From the NCBI RefSeq assembly GCF_036227205.1, contig NZ_CP109442.1, positions 1,674,001-1,738,000 on the forward strand: DNA of 64,000 nt, given 5' to 3'. The position numbers were made by a program, and so were the translations under genes. The notes below the pieces were generated by a model, which was given only the letters and a program-made list of their open reading frames with translations, searched no databases and was not told the DNA's origin. The stretch comes from Amycolatopsis sp. NBC_01480. GTDB lineage: Bacteria > Actinomycetota > Actinomycetes > Mycobacteriales > Pseudonocardiaceae. Numbering within the stretch: the stretch's first letter is position 1; each line of letters opens with the position of its first letter. Below, one piece after another: positions 8,490 to 16,430 of this stretch.

Positions 8490-9131
8490 TCAGGCGAGCA
8501 GGGACTTCGCGAGCGTCGGCAGGTCCACCCCGGCGACACCGTCGAGGACGTGCCACGGCGCGAGCCAGCCCGAAGCGGCCAGCTCGTCGTACACGGCGGC
8601 GCACCGTTGCTGCAGGGCGTCGTCGGACTCGAAGGCGTCGCGGGCACGGTCGGCTTCCGTCGCGGCGCGGCGGACCGCGCGTTCGGCGGCGACTTCGGGG
8701 GCCACGCGCAGGAGCAGGTGCGCGTCCGGGCGCGGCAGCGCGAACCGGCCGATCTCCAGGTCCCACACCCACTGCACCACTTCGCCGTCGGCGGACTGAC
8801 GCAGGCGCGCGGCGGCGTACGCGGCATTCGAGGCGACGTAACGGTCGAGCAGCACCACGTCGTGCTCCGCCTGCAACGCCCGGATTTCGTCGGCGGCGCC
8901 GCTGCGGTCCAGCGCGTACAGCATGGCCATGCCGTACACCGAGTCGGCGAGGTCGCCGTGGCCGCGATGCAGGGCTTCACGCACGAGGTCGGCGTGGACG
9001 CTGCGGCCGTAACGCGGGAAAGCGAGAGTCGCGACGCTCGCCCCGATTTCGCCGAGGGCAGCGGTCAGCCCGTCCGCCAGGGTGCGCTTGCCCGCACCGT
9101 CCAGACCTTCGATCACGACCAGTCGCCCCAC
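8490..9131 (-). CDS. tmk: Thymidylate kinase (dTMP kinase)
   Basis: Enzyme of 213 residues that phosphorylates dTMP to dTDP with ATP. The P-loop is GLDGAGKRT (residues 9-17), with Arg after the Lys as in mycobacterial Tmk. A DRY motif (LLDRYVASNAAY) and a LID-region arginine cluster follow. GTG start at 9131 with a weak upstream site. In mycobacteria tmk sits between mtrA and sahH; here it keeps that place but cassettes are inserted on both sides. Confidence 0.93.
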   Translation of the reverse strand: MGRLVVIEGLDGAGKRTLADGLTAALGEIGASVATLAFPRYGRSVHADLVREALHRGHGDLADSVYGMAMLYALDRSGAADEIRALQAEHDVVLLDRYVASNAAYAAARLRQSADGEVVQWVWDLEIGRFALPRPDAHLLLRVAPEVAAERAVRRAATEADRARDAFESDDALQQRCAAVYDELAASGWLAPWHVLDGVAGVDLPTLAKSLLA

Positions 9132-9168
9132 GCCGCCCAGCGTAACGGGGCGGGGCCGGGGATGGTCG

Positions 9169-9211
9169 ACCGGCGGCCCGGCGGGAGGGACGGCACCGCC
9201 GGGCCGGCGGT
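9169..9211. terminator. Strong GC-rich hairpin
   Basis: Arms ACCGGCGGCCCGGCGG (9169-9184) and CCGCCGGGCCGGCGGT (9196-9211) pair with one mismatch around an 11-nt loop. It lies 5 bp beyond the stop of the membrane-protein gene at 9216 on the minus strand and 38 bp upstream of tmk, so it probably separates the two transcripts. Confidence 0.7.
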
Positions 9212-9215
9212 CCGT

Positions 9216-9731
9216 CTAGGCGGCCTCGCGGCGCGCGTACACCAGGTATCCCGCGCCGCTCATGACCAGCAGGCCGGCGAGGATGACCAAGGCGATCCAC
9301 GCGTCGTCGTGGGCCGGCGGCGCCTGGCCGCGGTTGTCGCCGTCGCGGGGCAGGACGTTGCTCACGAGGCTGTAGCTGTACGGGCCCGCGAGCTTGTCGG
9401 CGTCCTGGGCGGAGACCGTGTGCCGGTAGCCGGTGAGGACGGCGCGGTGGCCGCGCATCAGCAGGGCGCCGGACGACAACGCGAGCCCGGCGGCGGCGGT
9501 GCGCGCCCGGGCGAGGTCGGCGTTGCTGACTCCGGCGGGCTGCGCCGCGCCCGCGCCCGGTGCCGTCGCCAGCAACGCCAAGCCCGCAAGCACCACGAGC
9601 ACCAGGAGGCGGCGGCTGATCGCGCCGTCCCGGTGAGTGCGTGCGTCCAGGTGAAGCCCGGTGTCCTCCGACTGCAGAGCACGTCCTGAGTGGACGCCGG
9701 CGGAACGAATCCGTATCGACATCACCGCCAC
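9216..9731 (-). CDS. Exported protein with signal segment and C-terminal membrane anchor, unknown
   Basis: No family recognised. The 171-residue product has an arginine-rich N-terminus, then a hydrophobic export segment (LLVLVVLAGLALLATAPGAGA, about 50-70). An Ala-rich extracytoplasmic part of about 75 residues follows. A C-terminal span (WIALVILAGLLVMSGAGYLVY) ends in a short basic tail, ARREAA. I chose the GTG at 9731 because GAAAGG lies 5 nt upstream; an ATG at 9722 is the alternative. Divergent from a HTH regulator, which may control it. Confidence 0.6.
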   Translation of the reverse strand: MAVMSIRIRSAGVHSGRALQSEDTGLHLDARTHRDGAISRRLLVLVVLAGLALLATAPGAGAAQPAGVSNADLARARTAAAGLALSSGALLMRGHRAVLTGYRHTVSAQDADKLAGPYSYSLVSNVLPRDGDNRGQAPPAHDDAWIALVILAGLLVMSGAGYLVYARREAA

Positions 9732-9827
9732 GGACCCCTTTCGCCGCACGTCACGAACCCGGCCATCGGTCGTCACAACGGTGAACAGTGCGGTGACCGA
9801 GAGCAAGGTGCTCTTCCGGTGATCAGG

Positions 9828-9942
9828 GTGTTCCGGGGTTGTTGTGGAACACGGAACGGGCACCCTTCCGTGGCCAACCACCCCAAACGGGGGTCGGACC
9901 GACTACCGTGCGCTGCTAACGTGAACGTTCCGCGGTGTTCAC
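9828..9942. promoter_or_regulatory. Divergent regulatory region with two inverted repeats
   Basis: Two inverted repeats lie between the membrane-protein gene and the HTH regulator: GTGTTCC (9828-9834) with GGAACAC (9846-9852), and GTGAAC (9921-9926) with GTTCAC (9937-9942). Both contain GTTC/GAAC halves, consistent with two binding sites for one dimeric repressor, perhaps the adjacent HTH protein. Inference from symmetry only. Confidence 0.4.
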
Positions 9943-9979
9943 GCCCAGCGCAGACACTGGTCGGGTGAAGGGACAAGCG

Positions 9980-10972
9980 GTGGCACAAGACAGGGAAGGT
10001 CCACTGATCATCGAACCTGCCCGGCGGGGCGCGAACGACCTGCCGACCGAGCTGGCCGACGCGCTGCGGACCGGGGAATTCCACCTGGTGCTGAGGCTCG
10101 CCATCGGCCACCGCGGCCTGTCGCTGGCCCGGCTGCGGGCCCACCTCGCGCTCCGGGGTGTCCAAATCGGACAGTCGACGCTCAGCTATTGGCAGCGCGG
10201 TCTGCGCCAGCCCGAAGTGCCCAAGGCGCTGCCGGCCGTCCGCGCGCTGGAATCGGTGCTGCAACTGCCCGCCGACTCGCTGGTGGTGCTGATCGGCCCG
10301 CGCTCGGCGCGCCCGCGCGGGCACCAGGCCGCGGTGTCGTTCTACGACCTGCGCTCGGGCGACGTCGGTTCGATCGTCGACAAGCTGCTCACCGACCTGG
10401 GCGTGCTGCCGTCGGCCAGCCACTCGAACGCCGACCTCGAACTACTGTCGGTGCACGACACCATCACGCTGGACGCCGAACGGCGGCAGGTGAGCATCCG
10501 GACGCGCCTCGTCGTGCGCGCGCGGCGGCATGGTCCAGACCGCTACGTGACCGTGTACAGCGGCGATCCGGGCTGCCGCATCGACGACGTCGAGATCATC
10601 ACCGCGGAAGGCTGCCGCGTCGGGCGCATCCGGCGCCACCCCGGCGGCGAGATCATGGCGACCGAACTGCTCTTCGACCGCAAACTCGGCGAGGGCGACG
10701 TCCACGTCTTCTGCTTCGAAATGCGCGACGACTCGGGCGCGGTCTGCCCCGGCTACTACCGCATGCTGCGCGACCAGTGCTCCAGCTACCTGCTGCAGAT
10801 GCAATTCGCGGCCGAGGCCATGCCCGCCCGCTGCACCCGCGAAATCCGCGCCCGCGACGACGCCATCCCCGTCGAAACCGAAGAACTCCCGTGCGACACG
10901 GGCGGCGTGACCAGCGGCTACTTCCGCGACCCCGGGCCCGGACTGGCCGGGATCGCGGTGGAGTGGAACTGA
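9980..10972 (+). CDS. HTH (XRE-like) regulator with large C-terminal domain, unknown
   Basis: Protein of 330 residues. A helix-turn-helix-like segment near residues 40-85 (SLARLRAHLALRG...STLSYWQRGLRQP) reads like an XRE-type domain. It is followed by about 220 residues of mixed alpha/beta sequence with several Cys and charged clusters that I cannot assign to a family. The GTG at 9980 has AAGGGA 6 nt upstream, better than earlier in-frame starts at 9935 and 9965. Divergent from the small membrane protein at 9216-9731. A pathway role is unknown. Confidence 0.65.
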   Translation: MAQDREGPLIIEPARRGANDLPTELADALRTGEFHLVLRLAIGHRGLSLARLRAHLALRGVQIGQSTLSYWQRGLRQPEVPKALPAVRALESVLQLPADSLVVLIGPRSARPRGHQAAVSFYDLRSGDVGSIVDKLLTDLGVLPSASHSNADLELLSVHDTITLDAERRQVSIRTRLVVRARRHGPDRYVTVYSGDPGCRIDDVEIITAEGCRVGRIRRHPGGEIMATELLFDRKLGEGDVHVFCFEMRDDSGAVCPGYYRMLRDQCSSYLLQMQFAAEAMPARCTREIRARDDAIPVETEELPCDTGGVTSGYFRDPGPGLAGIAVEWN

Positions 10973-11025
10973 GGCGACGGCTTCCCGCGAAGGTGCGGAC
11001 CGGGCCTGGCGCCTGAAAACGCTCG

Positions 11026-11076
11026 CCGTCAAGGCCTCCTTACCCGCGTCGGACGCGGGCAAGGAGGCCTTGACGG
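11026..11076. terminator. Palindromic repeat of the GGCCTCCTT family, copy 1
   Basis: Arms CCGTCAAGGCCTCCTT (11026-11041) and AAGGAGGCCTTGACGG (11061-11076) are perfectly complementary. An inner CCCGCGTC/GACGCGGG pairing extends the stem. It ends the HTH gene at 10972, convergent with the small RHH gene at 11194. Related elements are at 38544-38590 and 41958-42010. Confidence 0.85.
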
Positions 11077-11193
11077 GCTCTGGTCGAGGACGGCCGAGGC
11101 GTCCGCGGATCCGGCCGGTTCGCTTGGAACTGCGGCCACGGTGTTTCCACCGGCGCCGTGCCGAACCGGCTTCCCGCCAACACCCGTCCGGCG

Positions 11194-11370
11194 TCAGGGC
11201 AGGTCGAAGCCGTTGACCCCCGGCTGCCGCCGGGCAGTTCCGTCCGGCCTGTCGGCGACAGCTTGCAGCACCTCGACGACCAGGGCGTTCATGCTGCACC
11301 CATCCGTCTTGGCCTTCGCCTTCAGCAGTGTGTGCAGTTCGTCGTCGATCCGGGTCATCATCCGCTTCAT
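11194..11370 (-). CDS. Small ribbon-helix-helix DNA-binding protein (orphan antitoxin-like)
   Basis: A 58-residue protein. MTRIDDELHTLLKAKA followed by a Ser-Met-Asn-Ala-Leu-Val-Val-Glu-Val-Leu helix is the strand-helix-helix pattern of Arc/MetJ/CopG proteins such as FitA- or HicB-like antitoxins. ATG start at 11370; Met4 and Met5 are alternatives. No clear ribosome-binding site, so it may be leaderless. The C-terminal tail (about 15 residues) is proline/arginine rich. No toxin gene overlaps or follows: 11077-11193 is empty except for the palindrome before it, and sahH lies upstream behind its own terminator. It could be a solitary regulator or the survivor of a lost toxin-antitoxin pair. Confidence 0.65.
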   Translation of the reverse strand: MKRMMTRIDDELHTLLKAKAKTDGCSMNALVVEVLQAVADRPDGTARRQPGVNGFDLP

Positions 11371-11398
11371 GCCGCCATGCTCGCTGTTGGCAAATGCA

Positions 11399-11441
11399 GG
11401 CGAAAGGCCGCCCCGGACACCCTCCGGAGCGGCCTTTCGCC
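11399..11441 (-). terminator. Terminator of S-adenosylhomocysteinase gene
   Basis: GGCGAAAGGCCGC and GCGGCCTTTCGCC form a near-perfect stem with a GC-rich loop, starting 20 bp after the stop of sahH on the minus strand. Confidence 0.8.
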
Positions 11442-11460
11442 AGAAAAAACGCCTAAGAAC

Positions 11461-12933
11461 TCAGTACCGGTAATGCTCCGACTTGAACGGGCCCTCGACG
11501 TCCACGTCGATGTACTCCGCCTGGTCCTTGGTGAGCTTGGTCAGCTCGCCGCCGAGGGCGTCGAGGTGGATGCGGGCGACCTTTTCGTCGAGTTTCTTCG
11601 GGAGGCGGAAGACCTCCTTGTCGTACTCCTCGTGCTTGGTGAAGAGCTCGATCTGCGCGATCACCTGGTTCGAGAAGCTGTTCGACATCACGAACGACGG
11701 GTGGCCGGTGGCGTTGCCGAGGTTCAGCAGCCGGCCCTCGGACAGCACCAGGATGGTGTTGCCGTTCGGGAACACCCACTCGTCGACCTGGGGCTTGATG
11801 TTCACCCGGCGGATGCCCGGGTAACGCGCCAGGCCGGCCATGTCCAGCTCGTTGTCGAAGTGGCCGATGTTGCCCAGGATCGCCTGGTGCTTCATCTGCG
11901 CCATGTGCTCGACCATCACCACGTTCTTGTTGCCGGTGGTGGTGATCACGATGTCGGCCTCGCCGAGCACGTTCTCGAGCCGCTTGACCTGGTAGCCGTC
12001 CATCGCGGCCTGCAGGGCGCAGATCGGGTCGATCTCGGTGATGATCACGCGCGCGCCCTGGCCGCGCAGGGACTCCGCGGCGCCCTTGCCGACGTCGCCG
12101 TAGCCGCAGACCACGGCGACCTTGCCGCCGATCAGCACGTCGGTGCCGCGGTTGATGCCGTCGATCAGGGAGTGGCGGATGCCGTAGCGGTTGTCGAACT
12201 TCGACTTGGTCACCGCGTCGTTCACGTTGATCGCCGGGAAGAGCAGCTCACCCGCGGCCGCGAGCTGGTACAGCCGCAGCACGCCGGTGGTGGTCTCCTC
12301 GGTGACCCCGCGGATCCCCGCGCCGACGGTGGTCCACTTCGAGTTGTCGGCCGCGGTGGAGGCGCGCAGCAGCTCCAGGAAGACCTTCCACTCGTCGGGG
12401 TCGTTGTCGTCGGTGGACGGCACCGCGCCGGCCTTCTCGAACTCCGTGCCCTTGTGCACGAGCATGGTGGCGTCACCGCCGTCGTCCAGGATCATGTTCG
12501 GGCCTTCGCCGTCCCAGGTGAGCATCTTCTCGGTGCACCACCAGTACTCCTCCAGCGACTCGCCCTTCCAGGCGAACACCGGCACGCCCTTGGGCTCCTC
12601 GGGGGTGCCGTGCGGGCCGACGACCACGGCGGCGGCCGCGTGGTCCTGGGTGGAGAAGATGTTGCAGGAGGCCCAGCGGACCTCGGCGCCGAGCGCGACC
12701 AGCGTCTCGATCAGCACGGCGGTCTGGACGGTCATGTGCAGCGAGCCGGAGATCCGCGCGCCCCGCAGCGGGTAGACCTCGGCGTACTCCCGGCGGAACG
12801 CCATCAGGCCCGGCATCTCGTGCTCGGCCAGGCGGATCTCCTTGCGGCCGAACTCGGCGGCTTCGAGGTCGGCGACGGCGAACTCGATGCCGCCCCGGGT
12901 GTCGTGCCGCTTGGCAACGCTTTCGGGGGTCAT
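11461..12933 (-). CDS. ahcY: Adenosylhomocysteinase (S-adenosyl-L-homocysteine hydrolase)
   Basis: Cytosolic NAD-dependent enzyme of 490 residues that splits S-adenosylhomocysteine into adenosine and homocysteine, clearing the product inhibitor of methyltransferases. The substrate domain contains [17 protein letters not shown] and the [12 protein letters not shown] segment. The NAD site is GYGDVGKG, and the family signature [12 protein letters not shown] is present. The C-terminal KSEHYRY supplies the residues that reach the neighbouring subunit. The insertion around residues 130-170 is the form typical of actinobacterial and plant-type enzymes. ATG start at 12933 with GGAGG 9-10 nt upstream. 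Confidence 0.97.
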   Translation of the reverse strand: MTPESVAKRHDTRGGIEFAVADLEAAEFGRKEIRLAEHEMPGLMAFRREYAEVYPLRGARISGSLHMTVQTAVLIETLVALGAEVRWASCNIFSTQDHAAAAVVVGPHGTPEEPKGVPVFAWKGESLEEYWWCTEKMLTWDGEGPNMILDDGGDATMLVHKGTEFEKAGAVPSTDDNDPDEWKVFLELLRASTAADNSKWTTVGAGIRGVTEETTTGVLRLYQLAAAGELLFPAINVNDAVTKSKFDNRYGIRHSLIDGINRGTDVLIGGKVAVVCGYGDVGKGAAESLRGQGARVIITEIDPICALQAAMDGYQVKRLENVLGEADIVITTTGNKNVVMVEHMAQMKHQAILGNIGHFDNELDMAGLARYPGIRRVNIKPQVDEWVFPNGNTILVLSEGRLLNLGNATGHPSFVMSNSFSNQVIAQIELFTKHEEYDKEVFRLPKKLDEKVARIHLDALGGELTKLTKDQAEYIDVDVEGPFKSEHYRY

Positions 12934-13019
12934 AGTGCGGTTCCTCCAAGGATTGATGGCACCTGAACAGTACCGTTGTCGGCTCGACACCCACACGATC
13001 GGATTAGGAGACCCTTACC

Positions 13020-15302
13020 GTGCCCGCCCCACTGCCCGGCCCTGACACCCGCATCGTCGAGCTCAGGGTGGCCGGACTAGCAGGCACGCAGGGCGAAACC
13101 CTGCTCGACGCGGTTTCGACGGTGGATGTCGCGGGTGACGGGATCGGCCGGGTGGTGCGCCCGGCGGACCGGCTGCGGCGCCCGGCCCCGGGGCCGGTGG
13201 TGCCCGCACTGGGCCGGTCCATCCCGCGCACGCTCGAAGGATACCTGTGGAGCCGGATGACCTCCGGCACTGCCGCGAAGGCCACCTGGGCGCTGCTGTT
13301 CCCGTTCTCCCTGGCCAATGTCGCGTTCTGGATGCTGCCGCCGGTCCGGCGCGCGCGGTGGCTCGGCGGCCTGTGCCGCGGGCTGCTGCGCGTGGCTTCC
13401 GTGCTGCTCACGATGCTGCTGCTCGGCCAGATCGCGGCGACCGCGCTCGACCTGTTCGCGACGCAGTGCCTGGCACCGGGCACCGGTTGCCTGCCGTGGG
13501 TGCCCTCGGGGCTGCGGAGTTCAGCGCCACGGCTGGGGGTCGGCGGGGTGCCGCTGCTGCTGGTGATCTTTGTCCTGCACCGGATTTCGTCGGCGAACTG
13601 GCAGGTGCACGCGCCCGAGACCCGCAAACGCACGTCACCGATGCAGCTGCGCGCGGACCCGGAAGCCCCGGGCATGTCGGCGACGCACACCGTCGCGGCG
13701 CTCGCGTGCGTCTCGCTGCTGCTGCTCGGCGGGCCGTTCCGGGTGCCGTCCGGCACGCTCGACCTGATCGCCTGGATCTGTGTGCTGGCACTGGTGCTGA
13801 CGGTGATAGTGGGCGCGGCCGTCGGCAGTGACCCCGGACGGATCGCGCGCCGCAGCCTGATCACCTTCGCCACGCTGCTGTTCATCGCGGCCGCGGTGCT
13901 GGCCGCGCCGCTCCCGGCACGCGGCGGGCTGCCGGGCACCGACGCGACCGTCGAAGGCCTCGGCGGCGCGCTGCTCGTCGTCACGGTGCTGTTCGCGCTC
14001 GCGCTGGTGCCGGCCGCGCTGCTGGCCCGGCCGCTGTGGAAGAAGCGGCCGCATCGGCTGCGCCCGTGGCTCGGCGGCTGGGCCGCGGCGCCGGTGCTCG
14101 CCCTCGCCGGCTTGCTGGGCGGCGGTTTCGGCGCGGGGCTGGCGGTCGCCGTCCGGCGCCTGCTCGGCACCGAAGGGCTGCGGCTGCCCACGACGTACGA
14201 CCTGATCACGGTCCTCTGGGGCGGCGGGCTCGCGCTGATCGTGGTGCTGAGCGTGGCCGGGTTCGCGATCGCGGTGCCGCTGCGCCGGTGGCGGCGCGGC
14301 ATCCCGGCGATCGTCGAGCTGATGGAGCACGACCTCAAGCAGGAGACCGCCGCCGCGCGCGCCTGGGCCCGGTCGGCCTGGGAGCGGCGGCACCTGCACC
14401 ACCTGGCTTTGATCGTGGCGATGGCCCTGTCCGTCGGCGGCGCGGCGCTGCTCGTGGTGCGGTTCGGCTTCAACACCCGGCCGGACTGGTTCACGCCGGT
14501 CGCGGCCGTCGGCGTTTTCGCGCTCGGCGGCTTGGCCGCGGGACTCGTGCGGGTCGTCTACTCCGCCGCCCGGGAACCGCAACGCGGGCGGCATCTCGGC
14601 ATGTTGTCGGACCTGGTCTCGTTCTGGCCGCGCGCCGCGCATCCGACCGTGCCGCCGTGTTACGCGCTGAAGGTCGTGCCGGAGCTGGCCGGACGCGTCA
14701 AGGAGCACCTCGCCGAGCCGGGCACGCGGGTGGTGCTGGCCGGGCAGAACCTGGGCAGCCTGCTCACCGTGCTCACGGCCGCGCGGCTGATGGCGGAGCT
14801 GCCCGAGGACGAGCGCGAGCGCGTCGGGCTGCTGACCGCGGGCTCGCCGCTGCAATGGGGTTATCAACGGGCGTTCCCCGCGATGCTGCCGGAGGAGTCG
14901 CTGGCCGGGTTGTTCGGCGACCTCGACGGCCGCTGGCGCGCGCTGTGCCGGGGCACGGACATCTTCGGCGGCGGCGTGACCACCTGGCGGCACAAGGTTT
15001 CCGGCCGCCACCTGATCGGCGACGGCTACCTGTCCGACGGCGGCTCGGGCCCGCTCGAGACGACGTCGGAGTCCTCCGGCGTGCTCGTGCTGGGCGGCGA
15101 CCACTGGCTGCCCGACCCCTTGCGCGGCCCGGACGGCCGGACTCGCTGGGCGCCGGGAGTGCTCAAGCACACGGACTACGTCGCCGACCCCGAATGGGAC
15201 CACGCCGTCGCGATGGCCGCGGGCCTCGGCCGGCCGAGTACCTGGGCGTCCCGGCACGGCGAGCAGGGCTCGTTGTTCGGCGATCTGCCGCGCCCGCGCT
15301 GA
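13020..15302 (+). CDS. Polytopic membrane protein with C-terminal hydrolase-like domain, unknown
   Basis: Protein of 760 residues. After about 80 soluble residues, roughly eleven hydrophobic spans occupy residues 90-510. A cytosolic part of about 240 residues follows. That part resembles an alpha/beta hydrolase core without being a clear match: a VVLAGQNLGSLLTVL nucleophile-elbow-like turn, then GLLTAGSPLQWGY, and late Asp/His residues (GGDHWLPDPL, LKHTDYV). GQNLGS has Asn where a catalytic Ser is usual in GxSxG, so activity is uncertain. GTG start at 13020 has AGGAG about 9 nt upstream. Divergent from sahH. The long GC-rich gene is collinear with no frame break. Confidence 0.75.
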   Translation: MPAPLPGPDTRIVELRVAGLAGTQGETLLDAVSTVDVAGDGIGRVVRPADRLRRPAPGPVVPALGRSIPRTLEGYLWSRMTSGTAAKATWALLFPFSLANVAFWMLPPVRRARWLGGLCRGLLRVASVLLTMLLLGQIAATALDLFATQCLAPGTGCLPWVPSGLRSSAPRLGVGGVPLLLVIFVLHRISSANWQVHAPETRKRTSPMQLRADPEAPGMSATHTVAALACVSLLLLGGPFRVPSGTLDLIAWICVLALVLTVIVGAAVGSDPGRIARRSLITFATLLFIAAAVLAAPLPARGGLPGTDATVEGLGGALLVVTVLFALALVPAALLARPLWKKRPHRLRPWLGGWAAAPVLALAGLLGGGFGAGLAVAVRRLLGTEGLRLPTTYDLITVLWGGGLALIVVLSVAGFAIAVPLRRWRRGIPAIVELMEHDLKQETAAARAWARSAWERRHLHHLALIVAMALSVGGAALLVVRFGFNTRPDWFTPVAAVGVFALGGLAAGLVRVVYSAAREPQRGRHLGMLSDLVSFWPRAAHPTVPPCYALKVVPELAGRVKEHLAEPGTRVVLAGQNLGSLLTVLTAARLMAELPEDERERVGLLTAGSPLQWGYQRAFPAMLPEESLAGLFGDLDGRWRALCRGTDIFGGGVTTWRHKVSGRHLIGDGYLSDGGSGPLETTSESSGVLVLGGDHWLPDPLRGPDGRTRWAPGVLKHTDYVADPEWDHAVAMAAGLGRPSTWASRHGEQGSLFGDLPRPR

Positions 15303-15322
15303 AACCCTTGCCCCATAAGGAA

Positions 15323-15364
15323 AAGGGGGCCTCCGCTCGTGGGCGAACGAGCGGAGGTCCCCTT
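15323..15364. terminator. Bidirectional terminator hairpin
   Basis: Arms AAGGGGGCCTCCGCTCGT and ACGAGCGGAGGTCCCCTT flank a 6-nt loop, between the convergent membrane-protein gene (stop 15302) and the LAXTG protein gene (stop 15385). Confidence 0.85.
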
Positions 15365-15384
15365 CACCGGGAATCCTTGTTACG

Positions 15385-16092
15385 TCAGTTGGTGCCGCGA
15401 CGGCGCAGCTTCAGCAGCGCCAGCAGGCCTCCACCCAGGACCAGCAGCAGGCCACCGGTCCAGACCAGCCACATGTTGTCGAAACCGGTGTTGGCGAGGC
15501 CGCCGCCGGTGCCGCTCTCGTTGCCGGCCGGCACGACTGCCGGGGCGCTGGTGCTGGTCGGCGTCGAGGTCTCGGCCGGAGCCGAGGTCGGGGCCGCGGT
15601 CGGCGTGCCGGACGGCTGCGACGGCTTGGTCGGCTCCGTCGTCGGCGCCTTCTCGGTGCCACAGGCGAACCAGTGGTCGACCTTCGGCTGGCTGTGGTCG
15701 AAGCTGAACGGCGCGATCAGGTCGTTCCAGGGCAGGTCCTTGCCCAGTGTCTGACCCTGCGCACCCTTCTTGCCCGGCACGTACACCGCGTGGCCGTCGT
15801 CGCCGCCGACGACGACGATCGCCTCGACCGTCACGCCTTCCTTGACGCCGGTGATGCTCACGGACTTGCTCTTGGGGCCACCGGTGAAGGTGAAGTCACC
15901 CTGGTCGAGCGTCTTGCCGCTGATGCCGCGGATGTCGGAGCACTTGGTGACGTCGGTGCCCGGCGTGGGGTTCGCGCGGCCGTCGCCCGACGTGCACGCG
16001 AGGGCGGACGTCGCCGACCCGAGCAGGGCGAGACCGGCCACGGCGGCGATGGTCAGACCGGCGCGAACGGGTCGTCTGGACATGGTGGGCAT
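15385..16092 (-). CDS. LAXTG-anchored cell-surface protein
   Basis: Secreted wall protein of 235 residues. A signal peptide (about 1-32, ending in SALA) is followed by a folded domain of about 115 residues with two visible disulfide-candidate cysteines, a GHAVYVPGKKG segment and a WFACG end. A Pro/Thr/Ser/Ala-rich stalk (about 145-195) comes next. The sorting signal is LANTG (199-203), then a hydrophobic span and the basic tail KLRRRGTN. LAXTG is the motif used by class E sortases. The ATG at 16092 has AGGAG 8 nt upstream; another ATG is 9 bases further in. No sortase gene is in the window. Confidence 0.85.
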   Translation of the reverse strand: MPTMSRRPVRAGLTIAAVAGLALLGSATSALACTSGDGRANPTPGTDVTKCSDIRGISGKTLDQGDFTFTGGPKSKSVSITGVKEGVTVEAIVVVGGDDGHAVYVPGKKGAQGQTLGKDLPWNDLIAPFSFDHSQPKVDHWFACGTEKAPTTEPTKPSQPSGTPTAAPTSAPAETSTPTSTSAPAVVPAGNESGTGGGLANTGFDNMWLVWTGGLLLVLGGGLLALLKLRRRGTN

Positions 16093-16379
16093 GAGGAACT
16101 CTCCTGTACCGAACGGGGGACATCGAGCAAGATCAGTGCACCCTCTGTGGATTCCCCTGCCACTCACCGCGTGAATTACACCGAAGTGATTAACCCGTCA
16201 GAGGGAGTCAAGGCTCGGAAGGTATCGCATATGGGTCAGACGGTCACCCAGCGTCCGAGAGCCGATCCAAAGCGAGACGCGTCGGTTATCGTTCCGTGAC
16301 AAATCTGCGCTTATGTCCCGAATCGGTTACCTCGGGCAACCTCGCCGGGACTTGGTGAATCCCCAGGTCAGGACACGAA
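16093..16379. other. Gene-free spacer
   Basis: Apart from the ribosome-binding site for the LAXTG protein (AGGAG near 16101-16105), I find no open frame with coding character, no repeat and no convincing promoter box. It probably holds the promoter for the gene at 15385-16092. Confidence 0.5.
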
Positions 16380-16413
16380 ACGGCCCGCCGTCCCGAGGGG
16401 GACGACGGGCCGT
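16380..16413 (-). terminator. Terminator of amino-acid permease gene
   Basis: ACGGCCCGCCGTCCC (16380-16394) pairs with GGGACGACGGGCCGT (16399-16413), one mismatch, 17 bp past the permease stop on the minus strand. Confidence 0.75.
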
Positions 16414-16430
16414 GACGAGTGCAGTTGCGG

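Noticed and set aside
5993..8980. Very long open frame on the minus strand opposite the flavoprotein
   Set aside because: Antisense shadow of GC-rich coding sequence; composition is Arg/Ala/His-rich without domains, and it runs through tmk in a wrong frame.
12934..13019. Possible SAH riboswitch upstream of ahcY
   Set aside because: The divergent spacer is only 86 bp and shows none of the SAH aptamer's conserved blocks.
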